A stretch of 26,678 bases of DNA. Origin: VFMC01 sp031400715. GTDB lineage: Bacteria > Actinomycetota > Acidimicrobiia > Acidimicrobiales > Ilumatobacteraceae. Below the pieces are notes generated by a model. The model was not told the origin of the DNA and ran no database searches. It saw only the letters and a program-made list of their open reading frames with translations. The translations under genes were made by a program, and so were the position numbers. The stretch lies in contig JANNQK010000031.1 in assembly GCA_031400715.1 (NCBI GenBank), positions 1 to 26,678 of the forward strand, written 5' to 3'. Positions 1 through 7,182 of this stretch are shown here, piece by piece. The first letter of the stretch is position 1. Each line of letters begins with the position of its first letter.

Positions 1-252
1 GGTCGTGCTGGTCGTGGCCTCCGGCGGGATGGTCGTACTGGTCGTGCTGGTCACAGCGCTCGTGGCTGCGGGCACCGGTGTGACGAGTGGGGCGAGCGAG
101 CTGACCGACGCGTCGGCTGCGTCGCCGTCACCGTTGGTGCACGCCGTCGCGAGCGACATCACCCAGAAGAGCAGGGCCGACAGGAGCACCAACCGCCACG
201 CGGTCGAGTGGGATGGTGCGGCGGCGAGGCACTCGTGGGGACGGCCGAACAT
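1..252 (-). CDS. Exported protein or lipoprotein, N-terminal part, cut by window edge
   Basis: The minus strand reads openly from an ATG at 252 to the left edge with no stop, giving the first 84 residues. Residues 20-37 form a hydrophobic segment (LVLLSALLFWVMSLATA) behind an arginine, followed by Cys38 and then a polar Gly/Asp/Ala stretch and a Thr/Ser-rich linker ending in TSTTSTTIPP and more Thr/Ser. This is the layout of a signal peptide or lipoprotein leader plus a low-complexity spacer before a folded domain that lies outside the window. The lipobox is imperfect (Ala at -3), so it may be an ordinary secreted protein. An in-frame GTG lies six codons upstream. Function cannot be read. It is divergent from the SDR gene at 337. 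Confidence 0.6.
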   Translation of the reverse strand, partial: MFGRPHECLAAAPSHSTAWRLVLLSALLFWVMSLATACTNGDGDAADASVSSLAPLVTPVPAATSAVTSTTSTTIPPEATTSTT

Positions 253-323
253 GCCGCCCAGACTGCCCACTCCTCGGCGCAAGGACAAGTCGGCTCGGCC
301 GGAGGTTCGCACCGCTGCTCTCG

Positions 324-329
324 TACACT
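324..329 (+). promoter_or_regulatory. -10 box for a leaderless SDR mRNA
   Basis: TACACT ends 7 nt before the ATG at 337, so transcription would start at or next to the start codon. There is no Shine-Dalgarno sequence in front of this ATG. The same arrangement recurs at many genes of the window. Confidence 0.5.
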
Positions 330-336
330 CGCTGCA

Positions 337-1140
337 ATGGGGAAGCTTGATGGGCGAACCGCCGTTGTCGTGGGTGGTCACAGTGGGTTCGGCGAAGCGA
401 TCAGCCGCTTGTTCGCGGCGGAGGGCGCGCATGTCGTCATCGGCGCGCGCCGGAGAGATGTGGTCGACGAAGTGGCCGCATCGATCGGCGGGATCGGGGT
501 CACCTGCGACATCACCGACGATGCCCAGGTGCAATCGCTCGTTGCAGCCGCCACCGACGCATACGGCGACATCCACATCGCGGTGAACTGCGCAGGGTTC
601 GAACAGAGCACGGCGATCGCCGATCTCACACCCGAGAAGCTCGATGCGATGCACTCCGTCCAGATCGTCGGCGCGCTGTACTGCATGCGCCACTTCGGGA
701 ACGCAATGGCCGCTCACGGCAGGGGAGGCGCGTTCTTGTCGCTCTCGTCGCTCACGGCGCAGAACCCGGCCCGCGGACTCGCTGCGTACGCGTCGGCCAA
801 GGCCGGCGTCGAGTACGCCTCGAAGATCGCTGCTGTCGAGTACGGCGCTCAGCAGGTGCGCTTCAACACGATCGCTGCGTCCCTGATCGAGACTCCCATG
901 ACGGCTCGCATCTTCCAGGTCGAACCGGCCATCGCCGCCCTCAACGAGATCACCCCGCTCGGGCGACCGGGCACGCCCGGAGACATCGCCAAGGCGGCGT
1001 TGTTCTTGTGCGGCCCCGACGGCGAGTACATCACCGGGCAGACCCTGTGCGTCGACGGCGGAGCCTCGTTGCTGATGCTGCCGACGCCGCAGATGTATGC
1101 CGACGTCGCGCGCCGTTGGCAGGAGCAACGTCAAGGGTGA
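337..1140 (+). CDS. SDR-family NAD(P)-dependent oxidoreductase
   Basis: A 267-residue classical short-chain dehydrogenase/reductase. The nucleotide-binding glycine motif is GGHSGFG at residues 13-19, a variant of TGxxxGxG. The NNAG motif appears as NCAG (84-87). Ser137/138, Tyr151 and Lys155 (YASAK) supply the catalytic triad. The C-terminal GEYITGQTLCVDGG segment is typical of FabG-like SDRs. The ATG at 337 is chosen because the Rossmann strand begins seven residues later; the open frame further upstream has no SDR similarity. The stop overlaps the GTG of the GMC oxidoreductase (GTGA), so the two are probably translationally coupled and may act in sequence on an alcohol. The substrate cannot be told. 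Confidence 0.9.
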   Translation: MGKLDGRTAVVVGGHSGFGEAISRLFAAEGAHVVIGARRRDVVDEVAASIGGIGVTCDITDDAQVQSLVAAATDAYGDIHIAVNCAGFEQSTAIADLTPEKLDAMHSVQIVGALYCMRHFGNAMAAHGRGGAFLSLSSLTAQNPARGLAAYASAKAGVEYASKIAAVEYGAQQVRFNTIAASLIETPMTARIFQVEPAIAALNEITPLGRPGTPGDIAKAALFLCGPDGEYITGQTLCVDGGASLLMLPTPQMYADVARRWQEQRQG

Positions 1141-2474
1141 GCGATCTCCGGTCGCTCGGCCATGTGGTCGTGGTGGGCGCCGGTTCCGCGGGCTGCGTCC
1201 TCGGCGCTCGTCTGAGTGAGCGGCCTGGCGTTCGCGTCACCCTGCTCGAGGCCGGCCCCGACCATCGCAGCGCCGACACGCCGGCCGAGATCGCCGGTCC
1301 GTCGTTCGTCGCTGCCAAAGACCTGCCCGGCCGATCATGGCCGGCACTGGTCGCGACCCGAGCTGTTGGCCAGGAGCCGCGCCTGTACACCCGTGGTCGC
1401 GGCATCGGTGGGTCGTCGTCGATCAACGCGATGGTCGCGCTCAAGGGCCAACCTGCCGACTACGACGAGTGGGAGTCCCGCTTCGGGTGCACCGGCTGGG
1501 GGTGGCGCGACCTGCAACCGTGCTTCGAGCGCAGCGCGCTCGTGCTCACCAGGGCTCCGCGGCACGAGTGGGGCGACGTCAACAGAGCGCTCGCCAGCGC
1601 CCTGCCTGCCGCAGCTGCCGGCGTGCGGCTCACCCGGTCGGCCGCTGGCCGGCGGGTGTCGGTGAACGACGCGTATCTCGAGCCGGCCCGAGGTCGGTCG
1701 AACCTCGACGTGGTCGGCGGCTGCCAGGTCGACCGCGTCCTGTTCGACGGTCGTCGAGCGGTGGGTGTGCGGTTGATCGATGGGCGCGAGATCGACGCCG
1801 GCACTGTGGTCATCGCTGCGGGCGCGATCCATTCGCCGGCGCTGTTGTTGCGATCCGGGGTCGACACCCCTGGCATCGGCGAGAACCTGCACGATCACCC
1901 GTCGTTCCCGATCGGCCTGCTCCGCAAGGCGCCGGCCGACCTCGGGGCGCTCCCGATCGCGACGGTGGCGACCTTGTCGTCACGCATCGGCGACCACGGC
2001 GTCGACGACCTCCAGCTGCTGCCACTCGAGCACGTCGACGCATCGATGCCCGAGCTGGCGATGCTGATGGTCGCCCTCATGCGGTCGAGATCGCGCGGCA
2101 CCGTGCGGCTGGCGTCGGATGATCCGACCATCGATCCCGTCGTCGAGTTCGACATGCTGTCCGACGAGCGCGACGTGGCTCCCCTCGAGGTCGCCCTCGA
2201 TGCGGCGGAGCGGGCGCTCGAACACCCGGCGTTCGCCGAGGTGGGGTCGGTGGTGCCGTACGACCGCTCCCTCGACGCAGTACGAGCGTCCCTCGGCGAC
2301 TACGTGCACGCGGTCGGCACCTGTGCCATGGGGTCGGTGGTCGATACGAGATGCGGCGTGATCGGCTACGACTCGCTCCTCGTGTGCGATGCGTCGATCA
2401 TGCCTCAGGTGCCGCGAGCCAACACCCACTGGCCCACGGTCGCCATCGCGGAGCGTCTGACGCAGCTGCTCTGA
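1137..2474 (+). CDS. GMC-family FAD-dependent oxidoreductase (alcohol dehydrogenase/oxidase type)
   Basis: A 445-residue glucose-methanol-choline oxidoreductase. FAD-binding motif VVVGAGSAG lies at about residues 11-19, followed by LLEAG, the end of the ADP-binding fold. The second GMC signature is YTRGRGIGGSSSINAMV. The C-terminal VHAVGTCAMG provides the catalytic His, and the following ANTHWPTVAIAE is the second active-site and FAD-contacting motif. It is shorter than most family members (500-600 residues), mainly in the substrate-binding region. The GTG at 1137 overlaps the SDR stop by four bases; the open frame upstream is antisense-like, Arg-rich and unsupported. The family oxidises primary or secondary alcohols; pairing with an SDR suggests a two-step alcohol/ketone conversion. 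The substrate is unknown. Confidence 0.92.
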   Translation: MSDLRSLGHVVVVGAGSAGCVLGARLSERPGVRVTLLEAGPDHRSADTPAEIAGPSFVAAKDLPGRSWPALVATRAVGQEPRLYTRGRGIGGSSSINAMVALKGQPADYDEWESRFGCTGWGWRDLQPCFERSALVLTRAPRHEWGDVNRALASALPAAAAGVRLTRSAAGRRVSVNDAYLEPARGRSNLDVVGGCQVDRVLFDGRRAVGVRLIDGREIDAGTVVIAAGAIHSPALLLRSGVDTPGIGENLHDHPSFPIGLLRKAPADLGALPIATVATLSSRIGDHGVDDLQLLPLEHVDASMPELAMLMVALMRSRSRGTVRLASDDPTIDPVVEFDMLSDERDVAPLEVALDAAERALEHPAFAEVGSVVPYDRSLDAVRASLGDYVHAVGTCAMGSVVDTRCGVIGYDSLLVCDASIMPQVPRANTHWPTVAIAERLTQLL

Positions 2475-2499
2475 GCAGACCGTCGGGGTACGGTGTCCG

Positions 2500-2535
2500 A
2501 TGCTCGTTGCCGCGTCCCAGCAGGTCCACTCGTGA
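2500..2535 (+). other. Possible leaderless leader peptide before the HNH-like gene
   Basis: TACGGT at 2489-2494 is followed after 5 nt by ATG at 2500, opening an 11-codon frame (MLVAASQQVHS) whose TGA (2533-2535) overlaps a GTG at 2532 in the frame of the HNH-like gene. This would be a leaderless short ORF translationally coupled to the downstream gene. It is a reading of the layout only; chance is possible in so short a frame. Confidence 0.25.
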
Positions 2536-2990
2536 GCCGGGTCGACGACATCGGAGATCGGGAGGGTTGGCGCTGTTGGCTGTGCGATCAACCCGTGGAC
2601 CGCGACATGAACGTCAACGATCCACGGGGCCCGAGCGTCGACAGCGTGATGACGAAGGCGAAGAGCAAGGCCGTGAACAAGGGGAAGGGAGCGGTCACGG
2701 AACGGCTGGCTCACCGTGCCTGCAACACTCGCAAGGGCGCCGTCGCCCCGGTGGTGCCGTGGGCCGAGCACCTCTTCGTCGTCGATCCGGCCCCGATCAT
2801 CGCGACCGTCGACACGCTCGAGCGCAAAGGCGGCCGAGCCGTCGTGGCCCGATGTCCGAGTCGGGCCGACGCCGACGCTGCGGCCACCTGGCTCGCCGAC
2901 CGGCTGTCCCGGCTGAGCCCGGAAGCGGCCCTGTCGACCGAGGTCGACGCGGGCGGTGGTCAGTTCCTGCTGGTCCTACGCGCTCGCTGA
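2532..2990 (+). CDS. HNH-nuclease-like small protein
   Basis: A 152-residue protein. The N-terminal half resembles the HNH/zinc-finger nuclease fold: CWLC (Cys15, Cys18), then PSVDS at the place where HNH proteins have VDH, then AHRACNTRKG (His61, Cys64, Asn65). The catalytic His after VD is replaced by Ser and the following loop is Lys-rich (TKAKSKAVNKGKG), so nuclease activity is doubtful although metal binding through the four ligands looks kept. The C-terminal 80 residues match nothing I recognise. The start at GTG 2532 has a weak AGCAGG upstream; an in-frame GTG at 2493 would add 13 residues but sits on a TACGGT promoter-like box. The 3' end overlaps the convergent cupredoxin gene by 15 bp. 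Confidence 0.7.
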   Translation: MSRVDDIGDREGWRCWLCDQPVDRDMNVNDPRGPSVDSVMTKAKSKAVNKGKGAVTERLAHRACNTRKGAVAPVVPWAEHLFVVDPAPIIATVDTLERKGGRAVVARCPSRADADAAATWLADRLSRLSPEAALSTEVDAGGGQFLLVLRAR

Positions 2991-5525
2991 CGCCTCAGGC
3001 CGCTGGGCCGGTGGGTCGGTGGGTCGGGCCGGGAGGTGCCGACTGATCCGGCCGAGCACGAACCCGCCCGACCCGAGCACGAGAGCGGCGAGCGTCAGCA
3101 CCAGCGCCATCGTCGGGTTGGCATTCCCGCCACCGGCGGCGTCGCGACCCAGGACGGCATCCACGATCGGCGGCGTCGCTGCCGGCGACGGTGTGGCGCC
3201 CGACGGCGTGGCGCTGCCGGCGTCCTCGGCGACCACCACGGTGCCGGTCATGCCGGGGTGCAACGTGCAGTAGTAGGCGAATGTGCCGACCTGGTCGAAG
3301 GTGCGGGTGTAGCTGTCGCCGGGCTGGAGCAGGTCGCTGGTCCACGCGTCGTCCTGATCGGTCACGGTGTGCGGTGCACTGCCCGAGTTGTCCCAGGTGA
3401 CGGCGCCGCCGACGGCGACGGTCACCTGTCGGGGGCTGTAGTCGAGGTCGACGATCTCGACCGATGCCGTCATCCGGTCGTCGTTCGTTTCGCCGGCACG
3501 GCCACCACCGCCGCCGCCCACGGTGATCGTGCCGGTGGCGACGCCCCGCACGGCATCTGCGTAGGTGATGACGCCCGCGCGGTCGAAGGTGTGGGCGTAC
3601 TGGGCGCCGATCCGCAGCACGGTGCTGCGGAAGGTGCCGTCCTCGGCTTCGAGGAGGTACGGCTCGGCGGTCTGGATGGTCCAGATCACGGTGCCGCCCT
3701 CGTCGACCGCGATGACTGCGGGTTCGAATGCATCGTCGCGAACGGTCACTCGGATCGGGACGGGAGGGGGATCGGCCGCAACCGTCGGTTCGGCGGCCGG
3801 TGGCACCGCGCCGTCGGCCCCCCGCACTGAGATCGTGCCCTTCATGTCGGGGTGGATGATGCAGAGGTAGGTGAACGTCCCGGCCGTGGAGAACACGACT
3901 GCTGCCGACCGACCCGGCTGGACGGTGCCCGTGTCGAAGGAGCGGTCGGTGGCCGTCGCAGTGTGCGGAGCGACACCGTTGTTGACGAAGCGCACCGTGG
4001 CGCCGATGCCGACGGTGACATCGGCGGGCCCGAAGGCGAAGTCGGTCATCGCCACGTCGCCGGCCTCGACCGGCTCAGCTGCGGGAGCCGCCTTCGGCGG
4101 CGGCGGCGGTGCCCCATCCGGTCCGGCCACGAGGATGGTGCCCTTCATGTTCGGGTGGATGACGCAGAAGTACGGGAACGTGCCGGCAGTGGGAAAGCGA
4201 GTGCGGGCAGTGGCCCCACGTGCGATCAGACCGGTGTCGAACGAGCCGTCCTGCGCGGTCGCGCTGTGGCGCGCAGCGCCGGTGTTGACGAACGTCAGAG
4301 AACTCCCGGCCGTGATCGCGATCGTGGACGGGGCGTACGAGAAGTCGGCGATACGCACGTCACCGTTCGCCGTCACCGGTGCAGCGATGGTCGTCGGGGT
4401 GGGAGCGGGCGGCACCGAACCACCAGCACCACCGGTCGCACCGACAACGGCGATCGTCGCCTGCATCTCGGGGTGGATGTCGCAGAAGTAGGCGAACGTC
4501 CCGGGTGTGTCGAAGGCCCGCTGGAACGTCGAGCCGGCCCGAAGATCCGGGCTGTTGAACGCCCCATCGGAGGCCGCGACCGTGTGTCGCGCCGGGCCGG
4601 CGTTGGTCCAGGTCACGGTCGATCCTGCCGTGACGGTCATGAGCGCCGGCTGGAAGGCGAAGTCGACGATCTGGACTGCCGCGGCACCGGTGGTCGCCTG
4701 GCCGCCCGAGGGTGCTGGGGTTGGTGCGCCTGGAGCCGGGGCGGCAGCGGGAGGGGGAGGGGGAGGGGTCGGGGCAGGTGGTGGGGGCGGGAGGGCGCCG
4801 GTTGCCGAGGGCACCGACACCGACACCACGCCAACCATGCTGGGATGGATGTCGCAGAAGTAGGAGAAGGTGCCGACCGTGGTGAAGGTGCGTTGGAACG
4901 ATGCTCCGGGGCCGAACGAACCGCTGTCGAAGCTGCCGTTGCGGTCGGTGACCGTGTGCGGGTCCTTGTCGCCGTTCGACCAGATGACCGTGGTGCCGGC
5001 GGCCACGCCGATCGAGGCGGGGGAGAACGCCCGATTGGCGATGCGCACCGTCACCGGACCCGACGGTGCGGGAGCGGCCCCGCTTCCGGCGCCGCCGCTG
5101 CCTGGTGCACCGCCCGGTGTGGTTGCCGGTCCGCTGGCAGGAGCGGTGGCCGCATCGACCACCATGATCGCGCCTCGGGCGGCGGCCAGATCCTTGAACT
5201 CCTCGTCCTGGTAGGTGAATGTCCCGGCGGTGTCGAAGGTGTACGAGAACGAGGCCCCACCCTCGATGCCACCCGAGTCGAACTTCAACGCGTTCGTCGT
5301 CGATCGAATCCGATGCTTGGCGCCGTCGATCGGAGTCCAGGTGACCGTCGTCCCCACGGCCACGGTGAGCACCTGTGGGGAGAGGCCACCGTTCAGCAGC
5401 ACGGTGGCCGGGTCCGCCGCCGCACCAGCTCTCGCCAGACCGAGTGGTCCCACGAGCGCGAGCAGCGCCACCACTGCCATCCACCAGGTCAGGATCCGGA
5501 GATCTTTGCGAGCGCAATCATTCAT
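2976..5525 (-). CDS. Seven-domain tandem cupredoxin (amicyanin/plastocyanin-like) membrane-anchored protein
   Basis: An 849-residue exported protein. Residues 1-36 form a signal peptide. Seven cupredoxin domains follow at about 41-124, 157-236, 283-361, 389-466, 490-567, 591-669 and 687-765, joined by Pro/Ala/Gly-rich linkers. A C-terminal membrane helix (803-825) and basic tail anchor it outside the cell. Domains 2, 3, 4, 5 and 7 keep all type-1 copper ligands in the amicyanin spacing C-x2-H-x2-M: His190/Cys224/His227/Met230, 314/348/351/354, 420/454/457/460, 521/555/558/561 and 719/753/756/759. Domain 1 keeps only the first His region, and domain 6 has lost all ligands. Single cupredoxins carry electrons between redox enzymes; a string of five sites could be an electron wire or a copper store (inference). 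No partner oxidase lies next to it. A CACAAT box 6 nt before the ATG suggests a leaderless mRNA. Confidence 0.93.
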   Translation of the reverse strand: MNDCARKDLRILTWWMAVVALLALVGPLGLARAGAAADPATVLLNGGLSPQVLTVAVGTTVTWTPIDGAKHRIRSTTNALKFDSGGIEGGASFSYTFDTAGTFTYQDEEFKDLAAARGAIMVVDAATAPASGPATTPGGAPGSGGAGSGAAPAPSGPVTVRIANRAFSPASIGVAAGTTVIWSNGDKDPHTVTDRNGSFDSGSFGPGASFQRTFTTVGTFSYFCDIHPSMVGVVSVSVPSATGALPPPPPAPTPPPPPPAAAPAPGAPTPAPSGGQATTGAAAVQIVDFAFQPALMTVTAGSTVTWTNAGPARHTVAASDGAFNSPDLRAGSTFQRAFDTPGTFAYFCDIHPEMQATIAVVGATGGAGGSVPPAPTPTTIAAPVTANGDVRIADFSYAPSTIAITAGSSLTFVNTGAARHSATAQDGSFDTGLIARGATARTRFPTAGTFPYFCVIHPNMKGTILVAGPDGAPPPPPKAAPAAEPVEAGDVAMTDFAFGPADVTVGIGATVRFVNNGVAPHTATATDRSFDTGTVQPGRSAAVVFSTAGTFTYLCIIHPDMKGTISVRGADGAVPPAAEPTVAADPPPVPIRVTVRDDAFEPAVIAVDEGGTVIWTIQTAEPYLLEAEDGTFRSTVLRIGAQYAHTFDRAGVITYADAVRGVATGTITVGGGGGGRAGETNDDRMTASVEIVDLDYSPRQVTVAVGGAVTWDNSGSAPHTVTDQDDAWTSDLLQPGDSYTRTFDQVGTFAYYCTLHPGMTGTVVVAEDAGSATPSGATPSPAATPPIVDAVLGRDAAGGGNANPTMALVLTLAALVLGSGGFVLGRISRHLPARPTDPPAQRPEASASA
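4749..4774 (+). other. G-quadruplex-capable run inside the cupredoxin gene
   Basis: Five successive runs of three to five G separated by one or two bases lie on the plus strand. Because the gene is on the minus strand, the mRNA is C-rich here and encodes the polyproline linker between cupredoxin domains 2 and 3 (residues 246-259, two runs of five and six Pro). Confidence 0.5.
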
Positions 5526-5531
5526 GAGGTG

Positions 5532-5537
5532 ATTGTG
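5532..5537 (-). promoter_or_regulatory. -10 box of the cupredoxin gene
   Basis: CACAAT on the minus strand ends 6 nt before the ATG at 5525. It matches the window-wide leaderless pattern only weakly (C instead of T at the first base). The 132-bp gap 5526-5657 shows no gene. Confidence 0.3.
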
Positions 5538-5657
5538 ACCGGATCCTGACGGCGCTCATAGGGCCGAAGGTCCATCGGATTGGTTCCACCTGGCACCCGG
5601 CTTGGTCGACACGGTCCGAACCTGCCGCGGGTCAGGGCCGCGTGTCAGGTGCGCGGA

Positions 5658-7142
5658 TCAGCAGAGGTCGAGCAGTTCCTGCATGCTCTCGTGCAACAGA
5701 TCGGTCATCAGCCACAGGTCGGGCACCAGTTGGCGGCACGCGATGAACCCGAAGTCGAGGTTGCCGTTGTAGCTCTGCACGGTCATGTTGAGGCCCTGGC
5801 CGTCGGCGAGTGCGCTCACGGGATAGAAGTGCTTGAGCTGCGCGCCAGCCGAGTACAGCGGGTAGGCCGGGCCGGGCACGTTCGAGATGATCAGGTTGAA
5901 CGGAGGGTTCATCCGGTCGGCGATCCGCAAACGGCTGTACATGCGCATCGCCCGAGCGGCAACGGCGGGTGGTGCGAACTGCGTGAAGTCCTGCAACGTC
6001 TCGGCCGGGATCGCGGCGAAGTTCTCCTTGGCGGCCGTCATGCTCTGTTGCACCCGGTGCAGGCGCTTCACGGGGTCTGGTTCGTTCGTCGCCAAGTCGG
6101 CCAGCAGCGCCGACACGCGGTTCTGATACGCGTCGGACTCGTCGCCGCTGCGCACGCTCACCGGGACCATGGCGATGAGGCTCTCGTCGGGCAGGCAGTC
6201 GTGCTTCTGGAGGTACCGGCGCAGCGTGCCCGAGCACAGCGCCATCACGACGTCGTTGAACGTGCACCCGAACTGGCGGCGGATCTTCTTCGCGTCGTCG
6301 AGCGAGATCGACGTGTAGGCGAATCGGCGGTGCGCGGTGATCGCCTGGTTCCACGGCGTGCGCGGTGCCTGCGTGGGCGGCAGAGACGGCCCCTTGTCGT
6401 CGTCGCGGCCGTACTGCGACCGCAACCGCTGGCGCATGAAGTTGCCCATCGGGCCGGGCATCGGCTGAGCGATGAGGTCGGCGAGCGCGCGCAGACCTCC
6501 GGAGCGCGTCATGGCGGCGAGCTCGCGGGTCGACCGAACGCTGAGGCGAACGAACTTCTCCGGGCGCTTGAAGTACTCCATCATCGTGATCCGCAACATG
6601 TCCTCGTCGGTCGGGATCTCGTCGGGTGTCCATGGAGCGGGTTCGCCGACGGGCCGGTAGTCGGGGTCGGTGTCGAGGATCGCCGCGAGCATCTGCGCTC
6701 CGGCGGCACCGTCGATCGTGGCGTGATGGACCTTGGTGAGTTGGGCGATGAGGCGACCGTCGTCGACGCCCTCGATGACGTACAGCTCCCACAGGGGTCG
6801 ATTGCGGTCGAGCGGGCGGGCGACGATGCGGCTGACCACCTCGGCGAGTTGCTCCGGGGTACCGGGCGGCGGCACGGCATGGTGGCGCACGTGGAAGTCG
6901 ATGTCGAACTCGGGATCTTCGATCCAGTAGGGCAGATCGAGACCGAGCGGCACCTCGACGAGCCTGCGCCGGAACGGGGCCAGCTGGTCCATTCGCTCGA
7001 GGATGATCTTCTTCGTGGCTTCCAGGCCCGCTCCACCTGGCACGCCCGAAGGATCGTAGATGTTCATCGACGACACGTGGCCGAAGACAGCCGCCGTCTC
7101 CATGTTCAGGAAGCTGACGTCGATCCCGCTCAGTTGCTTCAT
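5658..7142 (-). CDS. Wax ester synthase/diacylglycerol acyltransferase (WS/DGAT)
   Basis: A 494-residue bifunctional acyltransferase of the actinobacterial WS/DGAT family, which transfers acyl groups from acyl-CoA to diacylglycerol or fatty alcohols for storage lipid at the membrane. Visible hallmarks are MKQLSGIDVSFL at the N-terminus, PLWELYVIEG (116-125), the catalytic HHATIDG (139-145, an HHxxxDG motif) and the C-terminal NLIISNVPGPAYPLY. Length is normal for the family. The ATG at 7142 starts exactly at the conserved N-terminus; the longer upstream frame is antisense to the next gene. TACAGT (7149-7154) ends 6 nt before it, so the gene likely has its own leaderless promoter although the aldo/keto reductase gene lies only 40 bp upstream. 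Confidence 0.95.
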   Translation of the reverse strand: MKQLSGIDVSFLNMETAAVFGHVSSMNIYDPSGVPGGAGLEATKKIILERMDQLAPFRRRLVEVPLGLDLPYWIEDPEFDIDFHVRHHAVPPPGTPEQLAEVVSRIVARPLDRNRPLWELYVIEGVDDGRLIAQLTKVHHATIDGAAGAQMLAAILDTDPDYRPVGEPAPWTPDEIPTDEDMLRITMMEYFKRPEKFVRLSVRSTRELAAMTRSGGLRALADLIAQPMPGPMGNFMRQRLRSQYGRDDDKGPSLPPTQAPRTPWNQAITAHRRFAYTSISLDDAKKIRRQFGCTFNDVVMALCSGTLRRYLQKHDCLPDESLIAMVPVSVRSGDESDAYQNRVSALLADLATNEPDPVKRLHRVQQSMTAAKENFAAIPAETLQDFTQFAPPAVAARAMRMYSRLRIADRMNPPFNLIISNVPGPAYPLYSAGAQLKHFYPVSALADGQGLNMTVQSYNGNLDFGFIACRQLVPDLWLMTDLLHESMQELLDLC

Positions 7143-7148
7143 GGGCGA

Positions 7149-7154
7149 ACTGTA
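7149..7154 (-). promoter_or_regulatory. -10 box of the WS/DGAT gene
   Basis: TACAGT on the minus strand, 6 nt before the ATG at 7142, with no Shine-Dalgarno sequence in between. Confidence 0.5.
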
Positions 7155-7182
7155 TGACCTGGCACACGCGGCCGTCGAACGG

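Noticed and set aside
3852..5549. Long plus-strand frame of 565 codons opposite the cupredoxin gene
   Set aside because: It is Arg/Gly-rich with no domain, and the minus strand shows seven cupredoxin repeats with ligands.
5580..7157. Long plus-strand frame of 525 codons opposite the WS/DGAT gene
   Set aside because: It is His/Arg/Val-rich antisense sequence; the minus strand has HHATIDG and the other WS/DGAT blocks.
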